A stretch of 38,945 bases of DNA, taken from NCBI GenBank assembly GCA_021782655.1, contig JAJXUT010000011.1, positions 1 to 38,945 of the forward strand, in the 5' to 3' direction. Below, in pieces: positions 25,244 through 32,637 of this stretch. How positions within the stretch are numbered: position 1 is the first letter of the stretch; every line of letters begins with the position of its first letter. This stretch comes from Deltaproteobacteria bacterium. Lineage in GTDB: Bacteria; Desulfobacterota; Desulfobulbia; Desulfobulbales; VMSU01. The position numbers and the translations under genes are program-made. The notes beneath the pieces are model-generated. The model did no database searches. It saw only the letters and a program-made list of their open reading frames with translations, and was not told the origin of the DNA.

Positions 25244-25867
25244 CTACTTCTTTTCCCCTGCCAACTGCCGCTTGGCCTCCTCGATCGCCTTGCTCACCGG
25301 CAACCCGTTGGCAGCGGCCACCCCGGGGTGGGCGTCCTCGAGTTGCTGCCAGACCTTTATCGCCCCCTGGGGGTCATGCAGATCGTTGAACAGCACGATT
25401 CCCTTGTTGAACTGGGCCTGCACCTGCTCGGGGTCAACGGCGATGGCACGGTCAAAGGCGGCGATCGCCTCCTTAAACTGTCCGGCACTGCGGTACATCA
25501 CCCCCAGGTCAGTAAGCACGTTGGGGTTTTTGGGATTTAACTCGAGGTACTGGTTGTAAGCGGATATGGCCTTCTGGTACTGGTTGGAATCAAAGTAGAG
25601 ATTGCCCAGTTGCACCCAGGCATCTAGGGCCTTGGGATTGGCCGCCACCTGTTTTTCCAGGACGGCGATGGCCTCGAGGCTCTGAGGAGGAATCGGCGCG
25701 GGGCCCGACATCTGGCCGTTGCCGGGGGCGGCGCGCATCTGGCCCGCCGGTGGGGCGGGCATCCGCAGCGAGCTATACCCCACCCCGATCAAAAAACCCA
25801 CCACCAGGGCGACCGCCACCGACACCCACAGAGTCTGGGGCTTTATCAAATCAGCTTCTTGAAACAT
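25244..25867 (-). CDS. Membrane-anchored TPR protein
   Basis: The 207-residue protein has one N-terminal transmembrane helix (TLWVSVAVALVVGFLIGVGY, about residues 12-31), a Pro/Ala/Gly linker, and three TPR units at about residues 75-175 (AWVQLGNLYFDSNQYQKAISAYNQYL, VLTDLGVMYRSAGQFKEAIAAFDRAI, AQFNKGIVLFNDLHDPQGAIKVW). A charged C-terminal helix closes it. TPRs mediate protein-protein contacts; no partner can be named. It lies 29 bases downstream of the Bax-like gene on the same strand, so the two probably form an operon ending at the 25151-25185 hairpin. Confidence 0.85.
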   Translation of the reverse strand: MFQEADLIKPQTLWVSVAVALVVGFLIGVGYSSLRMPAPPAGQMRAAPGNGQMSGPAPIPPQSLEAIAVLEKQVAANPKALDAWVQLGNLYFDSNQYQKAISAYNQYLELNPKNPNVLTDLGVMYRSAGQFKEAIAAFDRAIAVDPEQVQAQFNKGIVLFNDLHDPQGAIKVWQQLEDAHPGVAAANGLPVSKAIEEAKRQLAGEKK

Positions 25868-25896
25868 TTCTTGGGCTCTCCACTAAAGGCTAAGTA

Positions 25897-26916
25897 TCAA
25901 CCGGTGGCCAGCAGCAGGTTGTCGTAATGGCGCAGGCGGTTTAGGGCGATGATGTGCTTCACCTCATCGATATAACACTGCCGGCGCTCGGAATATGCGG
26001 TCAGGCCATCGGCGATGCGCATCGGGTCCAAGGTCTGACTGCGGATACGCCGCAACTCCTTGTAGGCCGAGGAACGGTTGAGGTGCAGCACGTAGGCCCT
26101 AACCGAATCAAGGATGGAGCCAAACTCCATGATCTTGGGGGGGGCGGGGCCATCATCGCTGGCATACATGCCAAAGAGGTTATTGGACTCCAAGGCGTAG
26201 TGCGAGCCGCCCCAAGACGACTCCAGCGCCCCTTGGGCCAGGATGAGGCTGGGCGGGAGGACATCGACCATGGCCACCAGGTCCACGGCCCGCTCGGTCT
26301 TGTATTTTCTGGTCAACGAGAGGATGAACTTGGTCTTTTCGTGCCCCAGCCGCCGCTGCCAGTCCTTCCGGCCCGGGGCGAAGTTCATCTTGATGGCCCC
26401 GTCGCCAAGTTCGGCGAGGATGGACAGCAATTGCCGCCGCTCCTGCCGCACCTCGTCCAAGACCACCATCACCGTAGGCAACAGGACGTTGATAAACAAC
26501 TTCTTGCGGTCCTCGCCGTCCAGGCCGCCGATCTTATGCGGCATCCGCCCGGCGGCCACCATGGGCACCGCCATCTCCCGGGCCACCCCCTCGATCCTGG
26601 CCGTCTTCAGCAAAGCCAGCATCTCCTTGTTGATGAGCGGCGGCGAGACCTCCGCCTCCTCGCGGGAGACGACCAGCAGGGGCGCGCCCGGAGGCCCGGA
26701 CTCACATCCAGTGGCAAGACAAGCGGCCGGTCTGAGGCCAACCGCCGGCTCGAAGGTCGCGGCCTGCGGCCACCAGTCGTCCGCCCCGGAGCCAAGGCGC
26801 AGCACCAGGATCATCAGGGCAATCAACGCCCCCTGCCCCATCAGAGGCGACCAGCGGCCCAGCCCGGTAACGGCCCAAACCGCGCACCGATTTTTTATTC
26901 CTTTGACAACCGTCAT
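25897..26916 (-). CDS. Bax-like glucosaminidase-domain protein
   Basis: The 339-residue protein has one N-terminal membrane segment (ALIALMILVLRLG) and a C-terminal glucosaminidase (muramidase-like) domain. The key region is LPPSLILAQGALESSWGGSHY with the expected catalytic glutamate in ALESSWG, followed by NNLFGMYA and KIMEFGSILDSVRAYVLHLN. This matches the E. coli Bax family of peptidoglycan hydrolases. It probably acts on the cell wall from a membrane anchor. The ATG at 26916 was chosen because GAGGA lies just upstream; an earlier ATG at 26928 has no SD. Confidence 0.88.
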   Translation of the reverse strand: MTVVKGIKNRCAVWAVTGLGRWSPLMGQGALIALMILVLRLGSGADDWWPQAATFEPAVGLRPAACLATGCESGPPGAPLLVVSREEAEVSPPLINKEMLALLKTARIEGVAREMAVPMVAAGRMPHKIGGLDGEDRKKLFINVLLPTVMVVLDEVRQERRQLLSILAELGDGAIKMNFAPGRKDWQRRLGHEKTKFILSLTRKYKTERAVDLVAMVDVLPPSLILAQGALESSWGGSHYALESNNLFGMYASDDGPAPPKIMEFGSILDSVRAYVLHLNRSSAYKELRRIRSQTLDPMRIADGLTAYSERRQCYIDEVKHIIALNRLRHYDNLLLATG

Positions 26917-26944
26917 TAAATTCCTCATTTCAGTATCAAACCTT

Positions 26945-27087
26945 GATGGCGTCGCAAAAATCCGATCTACGACGACGCGGGTTTGGCTCGTTCGGCATCC
27001 CTGTCCGCCTCAATCGCCAAACCCACCCCGCAGCTGGCATATCGGCCCTTTTGCTGAGACACCGGCTACCTTTTGCGAGATCATCAA
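26945..27087. repeat. Dispersed inverted-repeat element, copy 3 (longest)
   Basis: About 143 bases. The left end is GATGGCGTCGCAAAAATCC and the inverted right end is GATGATCTCGCAAAAGGTAG, agreeing at 12 of the first 15 positions. The left end matches copy 2 and the right half matches copy 1. No reading frame is present, so it resembles a small non-autonomous (MITE- or REP-like) element between the tRNA gene and the Bax-like gene. Confidence 0.65.
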
Positions 27088-27137
27088 CCTTGCCGGTAAC
27101 TAAAAAAACCCTCAACTTGCCGACAAGACTTCTTATT

Positions 27138-27214
27138 TGGCGCGCCAGGCAGGGCTCGAACCTGCGACCTACGGCTTAGAAGGCCGTTGCTCTATCCTGC
27201 TGAGCTACTGGCGC
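27138..27214 (-). tRNA. tRNA-Arg (anticodon UCU)
   Basis: Read on the minus strand, the sequence folds into a full cloverleaf. The acceptor stem is GCGCCAG with CTGGCGC and the D arm is GCTC/GAGC. The anticodon stem is ACGGC/GCCGT around the loop CTTCTAA (anticodon TCT), the T stem is GCAGG/CCTGC with loop TTCGAGC, the discriminator is G, and CCA is encoded. It reads AGA codons. Confidence 0.96.
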
Positions 27215-27262
27215 GGGAAGCGCCCACGAAGGTTTATGGTTAATTCAGGTAAACGAGGTTAC

Positions 27263-27291
27263 GTTATACAGAACAGGTTGACCGATGTCAA
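27263..27291 (-). promoter_or_regulatory. Sigma70 promoter of tRNA-Arg
   Basis: On the minus strand TTGACA (27291-27286) and TATAAC (27268-27263) are separated by exactly 17 bases. Transcription would start near 27256, about 42 bases before the mature tRNA 5' end. Confidence 0.8.
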
Positions 27292-27413
27292 CCACCGGGG
27301 CAGGCAGCAGGGACGCGACAAGACGCACCCGCCGCCCGCCATGCGGGAGAGGGGCCGGCCTTGTCACGTCCCGCAATTAAAACGAGACGGGCTGGAAGAT
27401 CAGGCGAGCAGAA

Positions 27414-27686
27414 TCAGTTTACGGCGTCGGCCAACTGACTGCCGGCCTTGAACTTCGCCACCTTCTTGGCGGCGATCTTGATCGACTTGCCAGTCTGGGG
27501 ATTCCGGCCGGTACGGGCCGCCCGCTCGGAGACGGAGAAGGTGCCAAAACCCACCAGGGTGACAGAGTTACCCTGGGCCAGGCTGCCCTTGACCGCCTCC
27601 ACGAAGCCCTCCAGCGCCTTTTCGGCGGCCACCTGTGACAAGCCCGCCGAAGTTGCCATTGCCTTAACTAATTCTGACTTGTTCAT
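27414..27686 (-). CDS. hup: HU-family DNA-binding protein
   Basis: The 90-residue protein matches HU along its full length. It has an N-terminal helical dimerisation part (MNKSELVKAMATSAGLSQVAAEKALEGF, shown by position rather than in full) and the core VTLVGFGTFSVSERAARTGRNP. The DNA-gripping beta-arm contains the RNPQTG motif and the C-terminal strand is KKVAKFKAG. HU dimers bend and compact DNA. The ATG at 27686 has the SD AAGGAG; upstream in-frame codons to 27797 are not part of the conserved protein. The neighbouring 200 bases downstream hold only the tRNA promoter. Confidence 0.96.
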   Translation of the reverse strand: MNKSELVKAMATSAGLSQVAAEKALEGFVEAVKGSLAQGNSVTLVGFGTFSVSERAARTGRNPQTGKSIKIAAKKVAKFKAGSQLADAVN

Positions 27687-27768
27687 CGTTTTCTCCTTTC
27701 CCAAAAGATCGTTATGAAGCTGCCCCAATACCACGCCGTCTAAGGCTTCCCCCCGTGCGGCATAGTAC

Positions 27769-27797
27769 TTCCTACCAGTATCCAAATGGCTTGTCAA
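27769..27797 (-). promoter_or_regulatory. Possible promoter of the HU gene
   Basis: On the minus strand TTGACA (27797-27792) is followed after 17 bases by TAGGAA (27774-27769). The -35 box is perfect but the -10 box matches at only three positions, so this is a moderate candidate. The leader would be about 75 bases. Confidence 0.4.
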
Positions 27798-27831
27798 CTC
27801 TCAGACCAACAAAATCGCCGCCCGGCGCAAG

Positions 27832-30162
27832 TTATCGCCTCTCGGCCCTGGCCTCCACCTCGGTCCACACCGGCCCCTTGACCGTATCGACCACCGCGAT
27901 TCCCTGCCGCACCAACTCGTCACGCACCCCGTCCGCCCGGGCCCAGTCCTTGGCCAGCCGCGCCTGTTCCCGCTCGGCGATCAACCGGTCGATCTCCGGG
28001 GCCAGGGGGCACTCTTGCAGCCTGAGTACCTCGACGACCTCGTTTACCCGGCCCAGGGCCTCCAGGATATAGGTCTTCTGATCCCGGTCCAACTGGCCCT
28101 GGCTCAAGACCGGGTTCATCCTCTTCACGAAGTCGAACATGGCCGCCAGGGCCCGGGAGATATTCAAGTCGTCGTCCAAGGCGGCAAAGAAGCCCTCCTC
28201 CATCTCGGTGACGTAGGTGGCCACCTGGGGATGCGGCAGGCCTAGCGGCAGACAGATCAGCTTACGGGTGAACTCGTCTAGCCGCTTTAGATTCTTCTGA
28301 GCCGCAGCCAGACGTTTGAGCGAGAAGTCGATCACCTTCCGGTAGTGGGCGGAGAGCAAAAAGAACCTGACCTCCCGGCCGGTGTAGCCCTGTTGCAACA
28401 GCTCCCGCAGGGTGACGGCGTTGCCCCGGTGCATCTTCTTGCCGTCCACCAGCACCATCTCACTGTGCAGCCAGAAGCGGGATAGGGGCTTGCCGGTGAT
28501 GGCGCAGGCGATGGCGTTTTCGTTCTCGTGGTGCGGGAAGATCAGGTTGCAGCCACTGGTGTGGATGTCCATCGTCTCCCCCAGGTAGTGGAGGGTCATG
28601 GCGGCGCACTCCACGTGCCAGCCGGGCCGGACGTTGCCGAATTCGCTCTCGAAGAATATCCCCCGCTTCAACTCGGCTAAAGTCGAGCGCTTGAGCAGGG
28701 TGAAATCCTGAGGATTGTCCTTGGCGTAGTCGTCGAGATCAACCGTCTTGCCCACCTGCATCTTGCTCAGATCGACCCGTGACAACTTGCCGTACTCGGG
28801 GAACTTGGAGATGTCGAAGTACACCGAGCCGTGCTTGGCGTAGGCGTAACCCTTCTTTATCAGTTGGGCGCTCAAGTCGATCATGGCCTCGACATGCTCG
28901 GAGGCCTTGGGATAGCCGGTGGCGGGGCGCACCCCGAGCAGACGCATGTCCTCGTGGAAGGCGTTGATGTAGAAGCCGGTGAACTCGGAAAGCTCCTGAC
29001 CCTGGGCGATGGCACCGTTGATGGTATTGTCGTCCAGGTCGGTGAAGTTCATGAAGAACTTGACCTCCAGACCCTGGGCGGCCAGCACCCGCCGCACCAG
29101 ATCGGCGAACACGAAACGCCGGCAATGGCCAAGGTTGGCGTACTCGTAGGCGGTGGGGCCGCAGGCGTAGAAGGTGGCCTCACCCTCCCGCTGAGGGGCG
29201 AAGACCTCCTTCTTGCGGGACCAGGTATTGTAGAACCGCAAGGCCCGGGACGGCTTGGCCTCGGGCTCGGCGGCGGAGAAGAGGGAGGTGCTCAGGTATT
29301 TCTCCCCCCCGTCCGGGAAGATGACCACGATCACCCCCTCCTTAATCTGCCGGGCCCTAGCCAGGGCGGCGCACATGGCGGCCCCCGAGCTCATGCCCAC
29401 CAACAGACCCTCCTTGCGGGCCAGGAGCCGGGCGGTGGCAAAGGCCTCCTCGTCCGGGACGTTGATGATCTGAAAGACCTTGTTCTTGTCGAAGATCCCC
29501 GGGCAGTAGGACTCCTTAAGATTCTTCAGGCCCTGAATCTTGTGATTAAAGAACGGCTCCATGGCCGTCACCCGCACCTCGGGATGGTGGTCGGCAAAGT
29601 ACTGGCACAGCCCCATGACCGTGCCGGTGGTGCCCAGGGTGGCGACCACGTCGGTCACCTTTCCCTCGGTCTGCCGCCAGATCTCCGGCCCGGTGTGGTG
29701 ATAATGGGCCCGCCAGTTGGCCTCGTTGTTGAACTGATCGGTCAACAAATAGCGGTCCGGGTGCTGGCGGGCCAGGGCGTAGGCCTGCTCGATGGAACCG
29801 TCGGTACCCTTCTTGGCAGGGGTGAGCAGGATCTCGGCCCCGAAGGCGGTCATGATCTTGCGGCGCTCGACACTCGCCGACTCGGGCATGATGAGCTGGC
29901 AGCGGTAGCCCTTGACCGCGCAGACCATAGCTAGCCCGATGCCGGTGTTGCCGCTGGTGGCCTCCAGCACCGTCTTGTCCGGGGTCAACTCCCCGGACTG
30001 CTCCGCCGCCTCGATCATCGACAAGGCGATGCGCTCCTTGACCGAACCGGCGGGATTAAAGGACTCCACCTTGGCGTAGATGGTCACCCCAGGATAGGGA
30101 TTGAGCCGCTGGATCGGGACGATGGGGGTATTGCCGATATAGTCGAGGATGGTCTTCTTCAT
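27832..30162 (-). CDS. cysM-cysS: Fusion of cysteine synthase (CysM type) and cysteinyl-tRNA synthetase-like domain
   Basis: The 776-residue protein joins two complete enzymes. Residues 1-295 are a PLP-dependent O-acetylserine sulfhydrylase of the CysM kind: PLP lysine K42 in NPAGSVKER, TSGNTG at 69-74, QFNN at 143-146, and phosphate loop GTTGT at 177-181. Residues about 308-776 are a cysteinyl-tRNA synthetase with both catalytic and C-terminal tRNA-binding regions. The zinc ligands are conserved by alignment with E. coli (C334, C519, H544, E548). However, the HIGH motif reads NLGH (343-346) and the KMSKSLGN loop is shortened to KMHRGN (576-581). The protein could make cysteine and charge tRNA directly, or the second half may have a changed role. 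It lies 69 bases downstream of dsrP, beyond a terminator. Confidence 0.93.
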   Translation of the reverse strand: MKKTILDYIGNTPIVPIQRLNPYPGVTIYAKVESFNPAGSVKERIALSMIEAAEQSGELTPDKTVLEATSGNTGIGLAMVCAVKGYRCQLIMPESASVERRKIMTAFGAEILLTPAKKGTDGSIEQAYALARQHPDRYLLTDQFNNEANWRAHYHHTGPEIWRQTEGKVTDVVATLGTTGTVMGLCQYFADHHPEVRVTAMEPFFNHKIQGLKNLKESYCPGIFDKNKVFQIINVPDEEAFATARLLARKEGLLVGMSSGAAMCAALARARQIKEGVIVVIFPDGGEKYLSTSLFSAAEPEAKPSRALRFYNTWSRKKEVFAPQREGEATFYACGPTAYEYANLGHCRRFVFADLVRRVLAAQGLEVKFFMNFTDLDDNTINGAIAQGQELSEFTGFYINAFHEDMRLLGVRPATGYPKASEHVEAMIDLSAQLIKKGYAYAKHGSVYFDISKFPEYGKLSRVDLSKMQVGKTVDLDDYAKDNPQDFTLLKRSTLAELKRGIFFESEFGNVRPGWHVECAAMTLHYLGETMDIHTSGCNLIFPHHENENAIACAITGKPLSRFWLHSEMVLVDGKKMHRGNAVTLRELLQQGYTGREVRFFLLSAHYRKVIDFSLKRLAAAQKNLKRLDEFTRKLICLPLGLPHPQVATYVTEMEEGFFAALDDDLNISRALAAMFDFVKRMNPVLSQGQLDRDQKTYILEALGRVNEVVEVLRLQECPLAPEIDRLIAEREQARLAKDWARADGVRDELVRQGIAVVDTVKGPVWTEVEARAERR

Positions 30163-30169
30163 TGAAACT

Positions 30170-30205
30170 AAAAAAGGGCAAGCGTCCGAAAGCGAACGCC
30201 TGCCC
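30170..30205 (-). terminator. Intrinsic terminator of the dsr operon
   Basis: On the minus strand GGGCAGGCGTTCG pairs with CGGACGCTTGCCC around a CTTT loop, and six T residues follow. The two imperfect positions are G-U wobbles only when read on the minus strand, which supports this orientation. It separates dsrP from the cysM-cysS fusion. Confidence 0.9.
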
Positions 30206-30230
30206 CTGCTCTTAGTCTGGAAAGGCTAAC

Positions 30231-31385
30231 TTAAGCCTCTTTGGCCTGCACCGAGATGGCGATCTTGTAGAGAATGGTCAGGATCAAGGCCCCGGCGGCC
30301 CAGACCGCCAGGCTGATGCCGATCTCGATCACCGTCGGGTAGTATTCGGTCACCCGATCAAAGGGGTTGGGCACGAAGCCGCCCAGCACCATGCCCACCC
30401 CCTTGTCGATCCACAGGGAGAGGAAGAGCATGGCGCAGCTCAAGGCGAAGGTGCCCTCGTTGCGCTTGATCTGCGGGAAGAGCAGCATGGTGGTGGCAAT
30501 CAGGCCGATGGTCAGGGAGAAGCGCATCGGCAGTACCAGGTTATTGTGGCCATCCAGGCCCCAGAACAGGTAGTCCAAGGTGTGCATGTGGCCCGGAACA
30601 CGGCTATAATAAGCAACAAAAAATTCCAGGCCCAGGAAGAAAAAGTTGGCCAGGGCGGCGTAGGTGATGATGGTGCCGAGCTTCTGGAAGGCCTTCTCCC
30701 CGGCGTCGAATTTGGCCACCCGCTTCAAGATCATGGAGATCAGCACCAGCAGGCTGGGGCCAGCGGCAAAGGCCGAGGCCAGGAAGCGGGGGGCGAGGAT
30801 GGCGGTCAACCAGAAATGCCGACCCGGCAGGCCGCAGTACAGAAAGGCGGTGACGGTATGGATGCTGAAGGCCCAGGGGATGGACAGGTAGATGAAGGGC
30901 TTGACCCATTGGGGATAGTGCACCCCCTTGTTGTGGGAATTCAGGATAACCCAGCCGCAGATGGCGTTTAAGAAGAGATAGCCATTCAGCACCAGCATGT
31001 CCCAGAAGAGCATGGAGTGGGGAGTCGGGTGGAGAAGCACGTTCATGATCCGCATCGGCTGGCCGAGATCGGCGGTGATGAACATGATGCACATGGCAAC
31101 GGCGGCAATGGCCATGAACTCGCCCAGGATGGTGATCTTGCCAAAGGCCTTGAAGTCGTGGATATAATAGGGCAACACCAGCATCACCCCTCCGGCGGCC
31201 ACCCCGACCATGAAGGTGAACTGGGCGATATAGATCCCCCACGACACGTCCCGGCTCATGCCGGTGGCGCCAAGACCGTAATTGAACTGATACAGGTAGA
31301 ACAGCCCGCCGATGGTGATCACCCCCAGCAGAAAGAATACCCAGGCCCAATACTTGTTGCTTCCTACAAGCGCCTTCTCTAGCAT
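30231..31385 (-). CDS. dsrP: DsrP, membrane subunit of the DsrMKJOP complex
   Basis: The 384-residue polytopic protein has about ten transmembrane helices and belongs to the NrfD/PsrC family of quinol-interacting membrane subunits. Characteristic stretches are FTFMVGVAAGGVMLVLPYY, FWDMLVLNGYLFLNAICGW and GFVPNPFDRVTEYYPT. In sulfate reducers DsrP exchanges electrons between the menaquinone pool and the periplasmic DsrO/DsrJ side. The ATG has SD AAGGTGA and follows the dsrO stop after 9 bases. It is the last gene of the dsrMKJOP order, before a clear terminator. Confidence 0.96.
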   Translation of the reverse strand: MLEKALVGSNKYWAWVFFLLGVITIGGLFYLYQFNYGLGATGMSRDVSWGIYIAQFTFMVGVAAGGVMLVLPYYIHDFKAFGKITILGEFMAIAAVAMCIMFITADLGQPMRIMNVLLHPTPHSMLFWDMLVLNGYLFLNAICGWVILNSHNKGVHYPQWVKPFIYLSIPWAFSIHTVTAFLYCGLPGRHFWLTAILAPRFLASAFAAGPSLLVLISMILKRVAKFDAGEKAFQKLGTIITYAALANFFFLGLEFFVAYYSRVPGHMHTLDYLFWGLDGHNNLVLPMRFSLTIGLIATTMLLFPQIKRNEGTFALSCAMLFLSLWIDKGVGMVLGGFVPNPFDRVTEYYPTVIEIGISLAVWAAGALILTILYKIAISVQAKEA

Positions 31386-31394
31386 ATCGTCACC

Positions 31395-32252
31395 TTAAAT
31401 GATGTAAAACACGGAAGGTTTTGTCCCGGCAGCCGGATTCCGCTGGATGGTAAAGTTGGAATTCAAGACCTTGGCGATCTCGGAATTCGGGTCGTTGATG
31501 TTGCCGAAGACCATGGCCTTGGTATCACCGGTGGCCTCGACACAGGCCGGGGGCTTGCCCACCGCCAGCCGTTCCGGGCAGAAGTTGCACTTCTCGACCA
31601 CGCCCCGCATCCGGGTGGGATAGTTGGGGTTCAGACCGTGCTTGAAGAACTTGTAGTTGCCGTTGGCGTACTGCTCCCGGGGATTGCGCCAGTTGAAGCT
31701 GCGGGCGCCGTAAGGGCAGGCGGCCATGCAGAAGCGGCAGCCGATGCAGCGGTGAAAGTCCATGATCACCACCCCGTGATCGTTCTTGAAGGTCGCCTGG
31801 GTGGGACAGGCCCGCACGCAGGGCGGGTTGGCGCAGTGATTACAGGTGAGCAGCACCGGCAGGTCGTTTAGCCCGGCGTTACGCTTGTACTGGCTGGCGT
31901 CCGGGAAGCTGTGCTCGTAGTCGTCGAGCCAGATCCACTTGATTTCATCCTTGGGGTTGCCGAAGTCCGGGACGTTGTGCTCATAGTGACAGGCGGCGAT
32001 GCATTTTTCTGCCAGGCCCTTGTTGGCGGCAAACTTGGGGATGTCGATCACCATGCCGTACTGGAACTCGGTGTCCTCCGCCTTGTGCTCGCCTTGGGCC
32101 GGGGCAGCATGCCCTGCCGTCTCCCCGCCATGCCCCTCTTCCGAGGCCAAGGCGTCACCCTTGAACAGTTGGGTGAAGGCTGACGAGGCCCCCAGGCCAG
32201 CGGCAGCGGACAGGCCGGCGATCTTCAGGAAATTTCTTCTTTTGACATCCAT
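31395..32252 (-). CDS. dsrO: DsrO, periplasmic iron-sulfur subunit
   Basis: The 285-residue ferredoxin-like protein begins with a twin-arginine signal (VKRRNFLKIAGLSAAAGL) for folded export. It carries several [4Fe-4S] cysteine groups: CIAACHYEHNVPD, CNHCANPPCVRACPTQATF, CIGCRFCMAACPYGA, and CNFCPERLAVGKPPACVEATG. This is the DsrO member of the DMSO-reductase-type ferredoxin subunits, which passes electrons between DsrJ and DsrP. The start ATG at 32252 shares its first base with the dsrJ stop (TAATG), and AAGGAG precedes it. A His/Gly/Glu-rich linker lies just after the signal peptide. Confidence 0.96.
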   Translation of the reverse strand: MDVKRRNFLKIAGLSAAAGLGASSAFTQLFKGDALASEEGHGGETAGHAAPAQGEHKAEDTEFQYGMVIDIPKFAANKGLAEKCIAACHYEHNVPDFGNPKDEIKWIWLDDYEHSFPDASQYKRNAGLNDLPVLLTCNHCANPPCVRACPTQATFKNDHGVVIMDFHRCIGCRFCMAACPYGARSFNWRNPREQYANGNYKFFKHGLNPNYPTRMRGVVEKCNFCPERLAVGKPPACVEATGDTKAMVFGNINDPNSEIAKVLNSNFTIQRNPAAGTKPSVFYII

Positions 32253-32632
32253 TACTTTGTCTCCTTCTGCGGCTGGAAATGGCAATCCCAACAAAAAGGG
32301 TCAACATCGGCGTAGGTGTGGCACTCGTCACAGAACTTCTTCTGATCCGGGTGACACTTCATGCAGCCCATCTGTAGGCTCTTGGCATAAGGCTTACCCT
32401 CGACATCGATCATCTTCCGTTTCTCCTCCCGCACCACCTCGTTGCGCCAGTTGTCGAGCAGCACCATGTGCGAGGTTCGCATGTAGGCGATATCGGCGAC
32501 GCATTTCTTGCTCAAGGTGGGCTTTTCCAGCTTGGGCACATGCTGGGCATGCACCAGGTCGTACCACACAGGGAAGGTTACGATCGCGACAAAAATTGCC
32601 AGTCCGGTCAGTACTTTTCCTTTATCATACAT
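32252..32632 (-). CDS. dsrJ: DsrJ, triheme cytochrome c
   Basis: The 126-residue periplasmic cytochrome is anchored by one uncleaved N-terminal helix (VLTGLAIFVAIVTFPVWY). Three heme-binding motifs are present: CMKCH (90-94), CDECH (101-105) and CWDCH (114-118). A lone cysteine, C44 in SKKCVADIAY, is at the place known in DsrJ to serve as an unusual cysteine heme ligand. I chose the ATG at 32632 because GGAAGGG lies 8 bases upstream. An ATG at 32638 that overlaps the dsrK stop (TGATG) is a real alternative. The product works with DsrO on the periplasmic side. Confidence 0.94.
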   Translation of the reverse strand: MYDKGKVLTGLAIFVAIVTFPVWYDLVHAQHVPKLEKPTLSKKCVADIAYMRTSHMVLLDNWRNEVVREEKRKMIDVEGKPYAKSLQMGCMKCHPDQKKFCDECHTYADVDPFCWDCHFQPQKETK

Positions 32633-32637
32633 TGGCA

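Noticed and set aside
27102-27127. Possible terminator after tRNA-Arg (CTTG-TCGG-CAAG with T7 on the minus strand)
   Set aside because: The stem is only four pairs and is separated from the T-run by seven bases.
28831-29934. Plus-strand open frame of 367 codons opposite the cysM-cysS fusion
   Set aside because: It is the antisense shadow of strongly conserved enzyme sequence; it has no recognisable protein features.
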